Assembly (NCBI RefSeq): GCF_007860135.1
Contig: NZ_SJPV01000002.1
Location: 124,001-188,000, forward strand
Length of the DNA stretch: 64,000 nucleotides
From: Novipirellula artificiosorum
GTDB taxonomy: Bacteria; Planctomycetota; Planctomycetia; Pirellulales; Pirellulaceae
Direction: 5' to 3'
The notes beneath the pieces were generated by a model, which saw only the letters and a program-made list of their open reading frames with translations, was not told where the DNA came from and ran no database searches. Below, piece by piece: positions 1-10,448 of this stretch. The translations under genes and the position numbers were made by a program. Numbering within the stretch: position 1 is the first letter of the stretch; every line of letters starts with the position of its first letter.

Positions 1-1
1 T

Positions 2-928
2 CTGGCTGTCGAATCCGGAATCGATTTCTTTGACACCGCGGAAATCTATCCGGTTCCGCCATACAAAGATACCGTCGGATTGACGGAGGAAATCTTCGGT
101 CGTTGGTTGAGTAGCCGTCCGCGTGATTCGATTGTCGTCGCAACCAAGGTCACGGGGCCGTCCCATGGTTGGTTCTGCGCACCGGTTCGACACGGCAAAG
201 CAGCTCTCGATCGACGCCAAATCATTGCTGCTTGCGAGGATTCACTCCGCCGCCTCGGTACCGATTACATCGATTTGTACCAAACGCACTGGCCCGATCA
301 TGGCTTGCCGTATGAGGAGGTCTTGGCGGCGTTGAACGAATTGCGTGATTCGGGGAAAGTGCGGACGATCGGGTGTAGCAACGAGACGAGTTGGGGGGTG
401 ATGAAAAGTTTGTGGGCGGCGGATGTTCATGGACTCGACCGCTATGAAACGGTTCAAAACAATTTCAGTTTGATCAACCGGCGCTGTGAGAGTGAGCTGG
501 CGCAAGTGTTGCGGCGCGAAAAGATGAGTTTGCTGCCCTATTCACCACTCGGTGGAGGCGTGTTAACGGGAAAGTACAACCAATCGCTGCCACCGGGAGC
601 CCGGTTTACTGACTATTTGACCACCGGCAAAGCGCGTCAAAAGAAGATGGCTCAGAGATTTGTGAACGAGCGTTCGGTCGAAACCGCACGCCGGCTCGGT
701 GAAATCGCTGATTCGATGGGAACGAGCGTGACGGCATTGTCGCTGGCATGGAGTCGCCAGCACGACTTTGTCGCATCGACCATCCTCGGAGCGACCAGCA
801 CTGATCAATTGCGGGAATCGCTGGAATCACGTGATTTGATCTTGGATACGGAAACCCTCGCTCGAATCGATCAGATCGATGTCGAAATCCCAACGCCAAT
901 GACCGAAGACGGATTACGACGGTTGTAG
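2..928 (+). CDS. Tas-like aldo/keto reductase (5' end outside window)
   Basis: NADP(H)-dependent aldo/keto reductase. The frame is open to the left edge, so the N-terminus is missing and no start can be assigned. The visible protein begins within the barrel and carries the tetrad expected for the family: Asp and Tyr in DTAEIY, Lys in VATKV and His in YQTHWP. The text around PVPPYKDTVGLTEE and the closing FVASTILGAT segment resembles E. coli Tas closely, more than other AKR groups. Tas-type proteins are cytoplasmic oxidoreductases with poorly defined substrates, so only the class is named. It is followed by an unrelated secreted protein on the same strand. Confidence 0.9.
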   Translation: MAVESGIDFFDTAEIYPVPPYKDTVGLTEEIFGRWLSSRPRDSIVVATKVTGPSHGWFCAPVRHGKAALDRRQIIAACEDSLRRLGTDYIDLYQTHWPDHGLPYEEVLAALNELRDSGKVRTIGCSNETSWGVMKSLWAADVHGLDRYETVQNNFSLINRRCESELAQVLRREKMSLLPYSPLGGGVLTGKYNQSLPPGARFTDYLTTGKARQKKMAQRFVNERSVETARRLGEIADSMGTSVTALSLAWSRQHDFVASTILGATSTDQLRESLESRDLILDTETLARIDQIDVEIPTPMTEDGLRRL

Positions 929-1016
929 CGATTGTTGGATTGCCAAGCCGAAAATAGTTGAGTGCATCTTGGCGATTTTTCGGCGCCACCCCAAAAGGCG
1001 AACTATTTTGGGGTCT

Positions 1017-1625
1017 ATGAAGTACTCTGTTTTCGTCTTGCTGAGTCTTGTTGTGGCGTCGGTCAGTTTGGGGGCCGATTGGTTGACGCTGCCGAGCACG
1101 TACACTCACGACCCCGTCACGCTTGTCCGTACGACTCAGTACGAGCCGATCACTGCACCGACGACCGCAGTGGTCGCTGATTTCCAAACCAGCGGCTATA
1201 CGCATATGCGGAGTTCGCTGAACTATGGCCAATCGGCTGACAATTACCACCGCGTTGAATCGTGGGGGCCTCCGGTGCGACCGTATGGTGAGTGGCGATT
1301 TCCCTATCGCCCTTACAGTGCTCCCTATGCAGCTTGGGGCGCACCCCTTGCAGGGATGAACCTCGGTCCGAATTTCTATGGTCGCGGTCTCGGTAATTCT
1401 GCTCTTCCGGTTCCCGAGCAGGTGAGGCCACCGATGGGGAGGGTTCCAGCGGGGCCCCAACGTCCCGCTCGAGCAGGAGAGGGGGGCGATTGGCCGAGTG
1501 ATCGGCGCGGCGGAAATCAATCGCCTTATGATGCCGGTTCTTTGAACCCGTATCCCTTTGGACCGGGGACACCTTACCCCTCTGCGCCTTACTACGACGG
1601 GTACTATCCGAACTATCGCCCATAG
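1017..1625 (+). CDS. secreted Tyr/Pro-rich protein of unknown function
   Basis: Not recognised. I start at the ATG at 1017 rather than the in-frame TTG at 969, because 1017 gives a classical signal peptide (MKYSVFVLLSLVVASVSLGA, cleavage after GA). The mature chain of about 180 residues is rich in Pro, Tyr, Gly and Arg and has no recognisable domain; the last 70 residues are low-complexity, with repeated PYP/PYY segments ending in YYPNYRP. Such a composition suggests a cell-envelope or extracellular protein, which is inference. It stands alone between the reductase and the glycerophosphodiesterase. Confidence 0.6.
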   Translation: MKYSVFVLLSLVVASVSLGADWLTLPSTYTHDPVTLVRTTQYEPITAPTTAVVADFQTSGYTHMRSSLNYGQSADNYHRVESWGPPVRPYGEWRFPYRPYSAPYAAWGAPLAGMNLGPNFYGRGLGNSALPVPEQVRPPMGRVPAGPQRPARAGEGGDWPSDRRGGNQSPYDAGSLNPYPFGPGTPYPSAPYYDGYYPNYRP

Positions 1626-1729
1626 CGAATGATCGCCATTCGCTTGTCTCTTGCGATCCGAGCAAGGTGCGGTTAGAACAACCGGGCGTGGTTTGAAACC
1701 GAGTCCGAAACCCTGATGGGCGAATCTTC

Positions 1730-2605
1730 ATGTCTTTCGATTGGCGTTTGTTTGGTAGAGCGTCGGCGCACCCATTGCGTTGGCTGACGATTGTTGTTTT
1801 CGGGGTCACGTGTCTGGCAGGCATGGGTGTAACGGGCCTTGTCCATGCTCAGATGATTGTCGGACACCGAGGGGCATCGGAGGACGCGCCCGAAAACACG
1901 GTTGCGGCGTTCCAGTTGGCATGGGAACAACAAGCAGACGGGATCGAAGGCGATTTCTATTTAGCGTCCGACTCTGAGATCGTGTGCATCCACGACAAGA
2001 CGACTCGGCGGACGACAGCTCAGGACGTCAACGTCGAATCTTCCACATTAGCAGAGCTTCGAGAACTGGACGCGGGCAATTGGAAGGGTGCGAAGTGGAA
2101 CGGAGAAAGGATACCGACCTTCGCGGACGTGATGGCGACGGTTCCGGAAGGTCGCACTTTTGTGATTGAGCTGAAGAGCGATGTTCGAATTGTTGAACCC
2201 TTGAAGCGAGAACTGGATCGCATCGATCACTCGAAAATCAAGTTGTTGATTATCGCGTTCGATGAAGCCAATGTGAAAGCATGTAAGGAACGGATGCCGG
2301 ACGTTGAGGTTCACTGGCTGACCAGTTTCAAGCAAGTGGAAAAGGGAGGCAGTTGGTCGCCCACGCCAGAGCAGATCGCGGACACGGTGCGGCGATCTGG
2401 TGCCGATGGGGTGGGGATGAAGGGGATGGTGGATTTAATTGACCAACCATTCATTGATAGGCTTCTCGCGGGTGGGTGCAGCACGTTCCACGTTTGGACC
2501 ATCGACTCGCCTGACGAGGCCAAGTATTATGCCAATCTCGGTGCTGTTGGAATTACGACCAATCGCCCCGCAGTGATTCGCGATGCACTGAAAGCTATTC
2601 CGTAG
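1730..2605 (+). CDS. exported glycerophosphodiester phosphodiesterase
   Basis: Hydrolyses glycerophosphodiesters (deacylated phospholipids) to glycerol 3-phosphate and an alcohol. Residues 1-41 form an N-terminal hydrophobic export segment ending in VHAQ. The catalytic motif HRGASEDAPENT starts at residue 46, metal-binding Glu and Asp follow in IEGDFY, and the second catalytic His lies in CIHDKT. The C-terminal FHVWTID is typical of the GDPD barrel. Length (291 aa) is normal for a single-domain member. The 3' end overlaps the convergent GH30 gene by 11 bp. Probably extracytoplasmic, scavenging phosphorus or glycerol from phospholipid debris. Confidence 0.9.
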   Translation: MSFDWRLFGRASAHPLRWLTIVVFGVTCLAGMGVTGLVHAQMIVGHRGASEDAPENTVAAFQLAWEQQADGIEGDFYLASDSEIVCIHDKTTRRTTAQDVNVESSTLAELRELDAGNWKGAKWNGERIPTFADVMATVPEGRTFVIELKSDVRIVEPLKRELDRIDHSKIKLLIIAFDEANVKACKERMPDVEVHWLTSFKQVEKGGSWSPTPEQIADTVRRSGADGVGMKGMVDLIDQPFIDRLLAGGCSTFHVWTIDSPDEAKYYANLGAVGITTNRPAVIRDALKAIP

Positions 2606-4073
2606 CGTTTTCGTCGTTTTTCCAAACGATCGTCCCCACCGCACCGGGCGGCAGCGTTGCCGAGATGCTGTCATCACCCTCGTGAATGACAATGGCCTGT
2701 GATGCGTGTCCTCGATTGAGCACGATCACGACGAATTTTCCCTGGGGCGTTTGGAAAGCGACGTTCGGTAGGTCGTTGGACGTGGTTGATGCGATCCGTG
2801 TTGAACCCGGCACTACAAACTTCGACGCGTGAGCAATGACGTAATACGCAGGATTGCGGGTCACCTTGTCTCCATCGATCGTGATCGCTCCAAGACATCG
2901 ATCGCAGCCGCCACGATCCGTATGCGGTTGATGATCAGGTCCATTTGCCAGATTCCATTCCAGCACCACGCGGCATCCGTTGCGCGTCGCACCGATGGTT
3001 AGCTCATTGATGTGCCACGCCAAATCGCCAGCAAGGTTCCCGGGGGCTCCGGTCCATTGTTCCGTGAAGTAGAGATGCTTGCTGGGAAAGGCGTCATGCA
3101 CCTGTTGCAGCGCATCGATGGACCCAGCATAAAGATGGAACGCCGACCCGTCGACGTAACGATTGGCAATGGGATCCTGCAAAACGGTCAACGGGTAATC
3201 CGGGCGATCGGCGTTGTGATCGTAGCAAACAATCTTGGTTGCGATTCGTGCTCGCTCGAAGGCGGGGCCCAGGTGGATGCCGATAAACTCCGCCTGGTCT
3301 TCCGCACTCATGAACATGCTGGGGTTGTTGCCGGGGTGCAGCGGTTCGTTCTGTGGCGTCACGGCATCGATCGAAATCCCCTCGGCCCGCATGCCTTCGA
3401 TGTATTTGACAAAGTAATCCGCGTAGACACCAAAATGCTCTTTCTTCAAACTGCCACCTCGTAAATCGTACTCGGTCTTCATCCAGGCTGGGGCCGACCA
3501 TGGCGATCCCATCAATTTGATCTCTGGCTGGATCGTCATGATCTGTTTCAGTACCGGAATCACATCGGCACGGTCTTGTCGCAACGAAAATTGGCTGAGG
3601 GATGGATCGGTTTGGCCCTCGATGAGGTCGTCATAGGTCCAGGCACGATCGTTCAGGTCGGAGGCTCCAATACTGAGTCTTAGGTAGCTCATGCCGATGT
3701 TCGTCCCGTTGCTGGCGAACAATTCTTCTAATAAGGCGGCGCGAGCGGAATCGCTCATCCGCAACAAGTGCTGTGCGCTACCGCCGGTCAGAGTGCATCC
3801 AAAACCGTCGATCGTTTGAAAGCGAGCCTTTGAATCCAGTTCAATGGCTATGGGCTTGGCCGCCAATTGTGAGGCGGTGATACGATCGGCCTGGTTCTCG
3901 AACCGGGCGTTGCCACCCGGATCGGTGAGCCAGAACTCCACGGGGCTCGTCGCAAATCCACCGTCGGCAAAGAACAGACTTCCGAGGAATAGATACAGCG
4001 AAAAACGCGGTAAGCAGCGGACCATCGCGAACGCTCTTGACAAAAAAGGGGAAAGGCGAAGAGGATGACACAT
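2595..4073 (-). CDS. secreted GH30 glycosidase (glucosylceramidase-like)
   Basis: Retaining beta-glycosidase of family GH30. The long start at 4073 gives 492 aa; an internal ATG at 4025 (MVRCLPRF) would give the more usual signal peptide, and neither has a clear ribosome site. Seen in the protein: DGFGCTLTGGSA near residue 89, the acid/base Glu243 in TPQNEP, the nucleophile Glu338 in YFTEQW, and a C-terminal beta-sandwich ending in a VGTIVW strand. GH30 includes glucosylceramidases, beta-1,6-glucanases and xylanases, and the sequence does not fix the substrate. Monocistronic; it overlaps the convergent glycerophosphodiesterase by 11 bp. Confidence 0.88.
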   Translation of the reverse strand: MCHPLRLSPFLSRAFAMVRCLPRFSLYLFLGSLFFADGGFATSPVEFWLTDPGGNARFENQADRITASQLAAKPIAIELDSKARFQTIDGFGCTLTGGSAQHLLRMSDSARAALLEELFASNGTNIGMSYLRLSIGASDLNDRAWTYDDLIEGQTDPSLSQFSLRQDRADVIPVLKQIMTIQPEIKLMGSPWSAPAWMKTEYDLRGGSLKKEHFGVYADYFVKYIEGMRAEGISIDAVTPQNEPLHPGNNPSMFMSAEDQAEFIGIHLGPAFERARIATKIVCYDHNADRPDYPLTVLQDPIANRYVDGSAFHLYAGSIDALQQVHDAFPSKHLYFTEQWTGAPGNLAGDLAWHINELTIGATRNGCRVVLEWNLANGPDHQPHTDRGGCDRCLGAITIDGDKVTRNPAYYVIAHASKFVVPGSTRIASTTSNDLPNVAFQTPQGKFVVIVLNRGHASQAIVIHEGDDSISATLPPGAVGTIVWKNDENATE

Positions 4074-4227
4074 CGCGGTGGATGTTTGGGTGGAATATAT
4101 CCGTGAAGTCGTGTTGCGGCAAATCCGCCGCCAGGGTCTTGCATTTTTTTAACAACGAAGCAAGAGTATTGGCAAGCAAACCACCGCTGCAAGGCAATTT
4201 CGATCGAACAACCAGGACCACTCCTTC

Positions 4228-4701
4228 ATGCTTTCCAAGACAGCCGAATATGCGCTTCGGGCGATCACTTGCATGGGCGGCCAGATTGGAATCCCGGCTT
4301 CGGCCGATCTGCTCGCCGAAAAGACCAAGGTGCCGAGACGCTATTTGACTCGAGTGTTGCAGGAGTTGGCGTCAAAGGGCTTGGTTCAATCGAGACCGGG
4401 GCCCGGTGGCGGTTATGAATTGAAGAGGAAACCCAAGGAGATCACCATCTTGGACACCGTCAATGCGGTCTCGCCAATCGAGCGGATTCAGACCTGCCCA
4501 TTGGGGCTGCAATCTCATAACGATCTGTGTCCCCTTCATGACGCGATTGACAAGGCCTATGCGGCTACCGAAGCTGCCTTCGCCAGCGTTTCGATCCAGG
4601 ATTTGATCGATGCAACGAGCCCGGTTCATCCGCTATGTGAATCGCAATGCTCTAGCGGGTCCAGCCATGATCGGACAGGATCACGTAGAGCGAGGGAATG
4701 A
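4228..4701 (+). CDS. Rrf2-family transcriptional regulator
   Basis: Winged-helix regulator of the Rrf2 family (IscR/NsrR/RirA type). [13 protein letters not shown] is the classic N-terminus, [20 protein letters not shown] (residues 28-47) is the DNA-binding helix pair, and GPGGGYEL is the wing. The usual cluster-ligand region reads [18 protein letters not shown]: Cys90 and Cys101 with His104 nearby are present, but the middle Cys of the usual three is absent, so a conventional [2Fe-2S] or [4Fe-4S] centre is uncertain. The last 20 residues ([16 protein letters not shown]) run over the end of the convergent RND gene for 50 bp. Its target is not shown by the sequence. Confidence 0.88.
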   Translation: MLSKTAEYALRAITCMGGQIGIPASADLLAEKTKVPRRYLTRVLQELASKGLVQSRPGPGGGYELKRKPKEITILDTVNAVSPIERIQTCPLGLQSHNDLCPLHDAIDKAYAATEAAFASVSIQDLIDATSPVHPLCESQCSSGSSHDRTGSRRARE

Positions 4702-7700
4702 CAACCAACACCAACAGCGTTGATGCGAGCAACCCGCAACAAATACTGATTGCAATCGGGATCAACACTTGAGCTTGTAGACTGCGTTCAAGCAGCAGCG
4801 GTGACAAACCGGCGATGGTTGTCAAGGAAGTGATCATGACAGCTCGAAACCGCGTCCGACTGGCGCCCTCAGCGGCTTCGATCACCGGTACGCCCTGTTG
4901 GCGCGCCGCTTTGAGAAACAGGACCAGCAGGATGGAATCGTTGACGACAATGCCCGCCAAGGATGCATAGCCCATGACACTCGGCAAGCTGAGTGGTATC
5001 CCGAACGCGAGGTGTCCCCAGACGACACCGACAAATGCGAAGGGGATCGCCACCATCACGATGATCGGTTCGATGTAGCTGCGAAATTGAAACGACAAGA
5101 TAATGAAGACTCCTAGGCAACCGATCACGGCCGCTCGAGCCAAGGAGGCACCGGTTTCGGATCCGCGTTCGGCTTCGCCTTTGAAGCTCACCTTCAAGCC
5201 GCGATAGGTGTCGACCAACTTTGGAATGATCTCGGCTTTGAACTGGCCTAGGATTGCCATGGCATTGCTGCGTTCTGAGTCGATGTTTCCGATCACGACG
5301 AGAACCTGTTGACCATCAAAGTGCGCGATCCGCGACCAGCCTTTCGATTCGCTGATTGTCGCGACTTCCGACAACGGTACGGTTTGTCCGCTGGGCAAGA
5401 AGACCAAGTAATCGTAAAGATCCATCAAACTGTTGCGATCCAAGTCTGAGAATCGAACCTCGACATCGTAGCTTTCACTGCCGACTTGAATCTGATCGCT
5501 CAACAAACCTTGAAACGAACCTCGCAGTTGTGTCGCGAGATCCGTTGTGCTTATGCCAAGCCCGACAACGCCGGGGCGAAGTTGGACCAACAGCTCACTT
5601 TCACCTTGACGCAAATCGTCGGTCATGTTGTACACGCCATCGAAGGTCCGGAAATACGCTTGCACCTCTTCGGACACCTGATCCAGTTCCTCCAACGGCA
5701 ACCCCGATAATTGAATTTCTAGTGCACGGCCAGCAGGGCCGATCGCGGGTTCGTCGAAGGTAACACTCAACGCGTCGGAGACGCTCCCGAACTGCTGTTT
5801 CCACACCTGGATCACGTCGACAAGTCGGGCGTCACGTTGTTCGGTCGCCAGCAGATCTGCTGTAAACGTGGCGACATGGGCACCGGTTTCGAAGGCATCG
5901 ATGTTGTGATTAAAACGAACGTAGCTGGTTTCTACCAAGTCACGACCCTCGGGTTGGCTCGGCTTGAACACTTCGTTCGTCTTTGCAAGGGCTTCGCCAA
6001 GTTGGTCCATCACCTGCTGCGTTCGCGCCAGCGGCGTGCCAGGACGCATCAAGACACGTGCTTCGATCACGTCACCTTCAAGATCGGGGAAGACTTGGCC
6101 GCGAACGACCCCGCCGACCAACAACCCGACGGTGATCAGGAAAGCCATGACAACAAGGCCAGCAGCAAGGTAACGCCAGCGAATGGCTAAGCTGACAATT
6201 CTGCCACACAATTCACGCCCCGCATCAATCATGGAATCAACACGAACACGAATCCAGTTGCGTCGTTCGGTGTTGGCGTGAGCAAGGGAATGACCGAGAT
6301 GCGACGGCAGAATCAGAAACGCTTCGACCAAGCTTGTGCATAGCACCAACAACAACATCATCGGCAACACTTTAAGCACTCGACCGAGTTCTCCGCTAAG
6401 GAACATCAGCGGCCCGAGGACGCAGCAGGTCGTCAAGAACGATGAAAAGACGCCGGTGGCTACCTCTCGCACACCATTGATCGCGGCATCCATTGCCGAT
6501 TCTCCTTCCAATCGACGCCGGGCGATATTCTCGGCGATCACAATCCCATCATCCATCAACAAGCCTAAGGCCATCAACAGTCCTACCATCGTCAACATGT
6601 TGATGGTCAAGCCAAACAGCGGTACGACGGCGAAGGCGGCGAGAAACGACACGGGTAGACTGATGACGACCCAAAAGGACAATCGGGCGCTGAAAAACAA
6701 CCACATCACCAGAAATACCAGCACACAGCCTTGTAGGCCGTTTTTGACCAGCAGCCCAATGCGATCCTCGACGAGTTGGGACATGTCGTTGATCACGGTC
6801 AACGTGACTTGAGGATGTCGCTCGCGTTCTTGTTGCAAGATTGCCTGGGTCGATTCCGCTACCTTGATGACGTCTTCGGTTTTGCCTTTGAGTATCTTGA
6901 GCACTGCGGCGCGTCGGCCGTTGACTTCGATTCGGTCTTCGTCGAGTTCGAACTCGTCGAGTACGTCGGCGATATCACCGAGTTGGATCTCCGCGGCACC
7001 TTGCTGGCCGGATAGCACAATCGATTCAAGTGCCGCCTGGGTCTTGCGACTTTCTTTGACGCGAACCAAAGTTGTCTCGTCCGCCTCCAGGCGGCCTGCG
7101 GGCAGATCGATGCTTTGCCGGGAAATGGATGCTGACACTTCGGCGGGGCTGAGGCCGTATCGAAGCAGTGCTTCACGCGACAGTTCAACCCGCAACAGGT
7201 GGTCCGAAAAACCTGTGATCTCGACCTCCGAGATTCCGTCTGACGCGAGCAGCCGGTCTTTCAGCCGCTCGCAGTACGTCTTCAAGTCGGGGGCCTCCAT
7301 GGGGCCATCGACGAGAACATCGAGCACCGGATCCTTGGTGTTCAGTCGTTTTGTGATTGGCGCTTCGGCTTGTTCGGGAAAGTCGTCGATGCCGCTGACC
7401 GCATTGTCGATTTCATTTCGGAACGTAACGTAATCGCCGGTGTCGGTCATTTTTAGCGTGACGCGGCCAACGTTCATCATCGCGACGCCACGCATCTCTT
7501 TGACGTATTGGACACCTTCAAGTGCATCTTCCAACCGGTCGACAATCGTTTCTTCAACCTCTTGTGATGTCGCCCCTGGGAATGGCACTGCGACTTCGAC
7601 TTCCACTGCAGCTGCATCGGGGAAGGTTTCGCGGCGCAACTTTGTCATGCTCAGCACCCCGATCGCCAACATCAAAACCATTAAGAGATTGGCCGCAGTT

Positions 7701-7726
7701 GGGTGCTTTGCAAAAAAGGCGATCAT
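4652..7726 (-). CDS. RND-family efflux transporter, inner-membrane pump
   Basis: Proton-driven resistance-nodulation-division pump of the AcrB/MexB-like superfamily, 1024 aa, the usual length. TM1 is at residues 10-27 ([13 protein letters not shown]), followed by the porter loop with [11 protein letters not shown]. The TM4 proton-relay pair is Asp392-Asp393 in [14 protein letters not shown], and the second half repeats the layout with [16 protein letters not shown]. It is cotranscribed with the membrane-fusion protein upstream, whose stop overlaps this start by 4 bp (ATGA). No outer-membrane factor is in the window. It is closest to the general RND exporters rather than the heavy-metal CzcA group, but the substrate is unknown. 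Confidence 0.93.
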   Translation of the reverse strand: MIAFFAKHPTAANLLMVLMLAIGVLSMTKLRRETFPDAAAVEVEVAVPFPGATSQEVEETIVDRLEDALEGVQYVKEMRGVAMMNVGRVTLKMTDTGDYVTFRNEIDNAVSGIDDFPEQAEAPITKRLNTKDPVLDVLVDGPMEAPDLKTYCERLKDRLLASDGISEVEITGFSDHLLRVELSREALLRYGLSPAEVSASISRQSIDLPAGRLEADETTLVRVKESRKTQAALESIVLSGQQGAAEIQLGDIADVLDEFELDEDRIEVNGRRAAVLKILKGKTEDVIKVAESTQAILQQERERHPQVTLTVINDMSQLVEDRIGLLVKNGLQGCVLVFLVMWLFFSARLSFWVVISLPVSFLAAFAVVPLFGLTINMLTMVGLLMALGLLMDDGIVIAENIARRRLEGESAMDAAINGVREVATGVFSSFLTTCCVLGPLMFLSGELGRVLKVLPMMLLLVLCTSLVEAFLILPSHLGHSLAHANTERRNWIRVRVDSMIDAGRELCGRIVSLAIRWRYLAAGLVVMAFLITVGLLVGGVVRGQVFPDLEGDVIEARVLMRPGTPLARTQQVMDQLGEALAKTNEVFKPSQPEGRDLVETSYVRFNHNIDAFETGAHVATFTADLLATEQRDARLVDVIQVWKQQFGSVSDALSVTFDEPAIGPAGRALEIQLSGLPLEELDQVSEEVQAYFRTFDGVYNMTDDLRQGESELLVQLRPGVVGLGISTTDLATQLRGSFQGLLSDQIQVGSESYDVEVRFSDLDRNSLMDLYDYLVFLPSGQTVPLSEVATISESKGWSRIAHFDGQQVLVVIGNIDSERSNAMAILGQFKAEIIPKLVDTYRGLKVSFKGEAERGSETGASLARAAVIGCLGVFIILSFQFRSYIEPIIVMVAIPFAFVGVVWGHLAFGIPLSLPSVMGYASLAGIVVNDSILLVLFLKAARQQGVPVIEAAEGASRTRFRAVMITSLTTIAGLSPLLLERSLQAQVLIPIAISICCGLLASTLLVLVVIPSLYVILSDHGWTR

Positions 7727-9153
7727 CTGCGATTCTCCGTCGCCGGCGGCTCGAGCACGGACTTCTGGTCCTCGGCTGCCATGATCTCGGGCAGCACCAA
7801 CATCTGATCAATCGCAGGGATTGGTGGTACCATCACGACCAATTCGCCTTCGTCAATTCCATCGGTCACAACCAGCCACTTCTCACTTGAAAATCGGAGT
7901 GACACTTCGCGTCGTGACAATCGATTATTTTGATCCACGATCAACACCTGGCCACGGTTGGTTGACGGCTGGACGCCTGAGGTCAGCGCGGTTCGAGGGA
8001 TCGTGATCACGAGAGACGTTTCGGATGGCGATAGGGTCACTTCGCAAAACAAGCCGGGATGCAGGCGAACCGGCGACGTAACCCGTGATCGCTGGGTTGT
8101 ATTGTCCACTTCGACCACCACGCCAAGCGTTCGGGTTTGAGGATTGATCGCTTCGCTCATTCGAATCGGCTTGCCGGTCCAGCTCATCTCGACTTGACCA
8201 CTGCGAGCCGTGACGACCGCGGTGAGACGATGGGCTTCGATTGCTGACAAGTTTCCGGTTGGGGACCGCCGCGAATTGGCTTTTTCGCCTCGACTTGAGA
8301 CATTGGACGGAGCCATCAGCAGCGTTGTGATTTGCGCGAGGGAGAATTGTGCCTCAATTTCGATCGTGTCGGTATCGTGAACTTCAAACAATTTCGCTCC
8401 GCTAGCGACCACCTGTAGCGGCTCGACGTCAACGCCGGACAGCACACCGGCAAAAGGTGCCACGATGGTTGTCCGCGCGAGATCGCGTTTCGCTTCCGTC
8501 AATCTTGCTTCCGCGAGGGCAACCTTCGCTTTTGCGGCCGCGATCTGGGCTGGCGAAACCGCCAAGGAGTTGCGCAGTTGTTGAGCCGATTGGGTTTGTC
8601 GCAATAAGTCGCTACGAGCCTTTTCGACTTCGGACAACGATGCGGCCGAGTTTCCCTGCAACTGGTCAAATCGCTTGTAGTCTTTTTCGGTCACACGAAG
8701 TAGGTTTTGCTCAATCTCTAACGACAGCCGATCGGCCTGGGCGGCCGCTTCCCGTTCGTCGACCGCCGCCAACGCATTTTGTAAGTCGGCTTGTCGCTGT
8801 GAGACTAACAGCCGGTAATCTTCGTCATCGATGTTGACGAGCTGCTCAGCCTGGGCAACACGGTTTCCGGAACGCAAATCAGAGTGGGTTTCGACAATGG
8901 CGCCCGAGACCTCGGTCACGGCGGACCAAATGCGTTTCGGCTTGGCTGTCCCATAACCTTTCGCCACCGGGGCGATGCTTTGCCGTACCGCTTGCAGGAC
9001 ACGGACGGGTGTCGCCACCTCGGCATCGGGAACACGTACCAACGGTTTGCGGTTTGTCACAAACGCGACAATGGTGAGGATCCCCAAAATCACAGGCGGC
9101 AAGAGCAGCCAACGTCGCGATGGTAGCCAAGGAAGGGAGCGTCGTTTCGTCAT
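7723..9153 (-). CDS. RND periplasmic adaptor (membrane-fusion protein)
   Basis: Adaptor that links the RND pump to an outer-membrane channel. I start at 9153 (MTKRRSLPWLPSRRWLLLPPVILGIL), because this puts a positively charged leader and one membrane anchor at the N-terminus; an in-frame start at 9249 adds 32 unlikely-looking residues. After the anchor come a lipoyl-like half motif, an alpha-helical hairpin rich in Ala, Gln and Glu (roughly residues 115-215), the second lipoyl half around IVAPFAGVLSGVDVEPL, and a C-terminal beta-barrel. First gene of the pair; the stop overlaps the pump start. The region upstream contains an inverted repeat (9268-9395). Confidence 0.9.
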   Translation of the reverse strand: MTKRRSLPWLPSRRWLLLPPVILGILTIVAFVTNRKPLVRVPDAEVATPVRVLQAVRQSIAPVAKGYGTAKPKRIWSAVTEVSGAIVETHSDLRSGNRVAQAEQLVNIDDEDYRLLVSQRQADLQNALAAVDEREAAAQADRLSLEIEQNLLRVTEKDYKRFDQLQGNSAASLSEVEKARSDLLRQTQSAQQLRNSLAVSPAQIAAAKAKVALAEARLTEAKRDLARTTIVAPFAGVLSGVDVEPLQVVASGAKLFEVHDTDTIEIEAQFSLAQITTLLMAPSNVSSRGEKANSRRSPTGNLSAIEAHRLTAVVTARSGQVEMSWTGKPIRMSEAINPQTRTLGVVVEVDNTTQRSRVTSPVRLHPGLFCEVTLSPSETSLVITIPRTALTSGVQPSTNRGQVLIVDQNNRLSRREVSLRFSSEKWLVVTDGIDEGELVVMVPPIPAIDQMLVLPEIMAAEDQKSVLEPPATENRR

Positions 9154-9267
9154 CGCATTGCCGCGTTTGCCGGAATGGTTCGTGAAGGAGGATGCGACTG
9201 GCAGCGGGCAGGAGCGTACCGAGGCAAATGAATGCGAGTTCCTTGTCACAGCTGAATTTTTGGGGTC

Positions 9268-9395
9268 GTGGATCTTGTTAATGATCCTACGACACGGGGA
9301 TCTTTAACAGCTTGTCGATTGAAAGTCGTAGCGGCAAGAAGGCCACCACGACGTCGAGAAAGCGATTCAATCAACACGCCGTTAGCAAGATCCAC
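9268..9395. repeat. MITE-like inverted repeat, 13/14-bp arms
   Basis: GTGGATCTTGTTAA at 9268-9281 and TTAGCAAGATCCAC at 9382-9395 are inverted copies with one mismatch, about 100 bp apart. The interior (GATCCTACGACA, GGATCTTTAACAGC) repeats parts of the same words. No coding potential was found in the gap between the adaptor gene and polyphosphate kinase 2 (about 9154-9559). I read this as a short non-autonomous element or dispersed intergenic repeat that may also lie in the promoter region of the efflux operon. Confidence 0.4.
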
Positions 9396-9559
9396 AACGG
9401 GCAACCCTAGCTCTTCGTTGTGACGAAGCACTACCCGCTCGCTACGAACGGAAACCGAGTTTTCCAGCCGAGGTTGCTTTCATTCGAAACACCCACTCCA
9501 AACCTAGGTTACGAATTCGCATCGTCAATCCAATGATGGGAGCAATCCTCACGATCGAA

Positions 9560-10402
9560 TCAATCGTTGTCCATTTCTGCCAGTTCCCGTTCGTACAACC
9601 GGCGAATTTCATCCAGGTCAACCTGGACCGTCGGCAATTGTGGATCCATCTCTTGCAATGTTTCGTGAACGATACTGGCCACTGCCGCGTCGCGGTACCA
9701 CTTTTTATCTGCAGGAATGATGAACCATGGCGCATCCTTGGTGCTGCATTTCTTGAACACGTCCTCGTACGCTTCAAGATACTTGGGCCACCGGTCGCGC
9801 GCTTCGTAATCGCCTACGTTCAATTTCCAATGCTTCTCAGGATAGTCCAATCGTTCTTTGAATCGTTCGAGTTGTTCCTTTGGGCTGATGTGCAAGTAGA
9901 ATTTTAGAATGCGAGTTCCACGTTCAGCTAGCAAGCTTTCGAATTGATTGATGATCTCGTAGCGTTTGCTCCAGACACGCTTGGGTACCAAGTCTTCAAC
10001 ACGTACGACCAACACATCCTCGTAATGAGAGCGGTTGAAAATCGAGATTTGACCGGCCGCAGGAGTGCATTGGTGGACGCGCCACAAAAAGTCATGAGCC
10101 TGTTCGATGGGCGTCGGTACTTTGAACGGGTAACTCCGAACACCCTGTGGGTTCATTCGCCCCAGGGTCTTGCGAATGAGTCCATCCTTGCCGGCCGCAT
10201 CCGGCGCCTGCAACACGATCAACAGGGACTGCTTGCCTTCAACGTACAAGCGATACTGCAACGCACGCAGCTTCTGGATCGTTTCTTCGACGTACTCTCT
10301 CGCTTCTTCTTTTCCTTCAAACGGACCGTCCGGCTCGGTTCTGACGGACTTCAAATTGACCGATTCCCCAGGCTTGACGATGTGCTTTTTGACAAAATCC
10401 AC
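9560..10402 (-). CDS. ppk2: polyphosphate kinase 2 (PPK2 family)
   Basis: Transfers phosphate between inorganic polyphosphate and nucleotides. The 280-aa single domain has the Walker A segment APDAAGKDG (residues 66-74), the catalytic Walker B-like IFNRSHYEDVL near 121-131, and a lid region KRYEIINQFE followed by KFYLHISPKEQLERFKERL. A single domain of this size is found in class I and class III enzymes; I cannot separate ADP from AMP preference by eye. A TATAAT box lies about 40 nt upstream of the start. The next gene upstream on the same strand encodes an adenylate-kinase-like protein, so both act on the adenylate pool. Confidence 0.9.
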   Translation of the reverse strand: MDFVKKHIVKPGESVNLKSVRTEPDGPFEGKEEAREYVEETIQKLRALQYRLYVEGKQSLLIVLQAPDAAGKDGLIRKTLGRMNPQGVRSYPFKVPTPIEQAHDFLWRVHQCTPAAGQISIFNRSHYEDVLVVRVEDLVPKRVWSKRYEIINQFESLLAERGTRILKFYLHISPKEQLERFKERLDYPEKHWKLNVGDYEARDRWPKYLEAYEDVFKKCSTKDAPWFIIPADKKWYRDAAVASIVHETLQEMDPQLPTVQVDLDEIRRLYERELAEMDND

Positions 10403-10448
10403 GGGATCTGACCTTGTAGTAAGAAGAGAGGAAATGTGAAGCCGTCTG

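Noticed and set aside
606-1520. Long open frame of 304 codons on the minus strand
   Set aside because: Opposite to the aldo/keto reductase and the secreted protein; the product is Arg/His/Pro-rich and has no domain.
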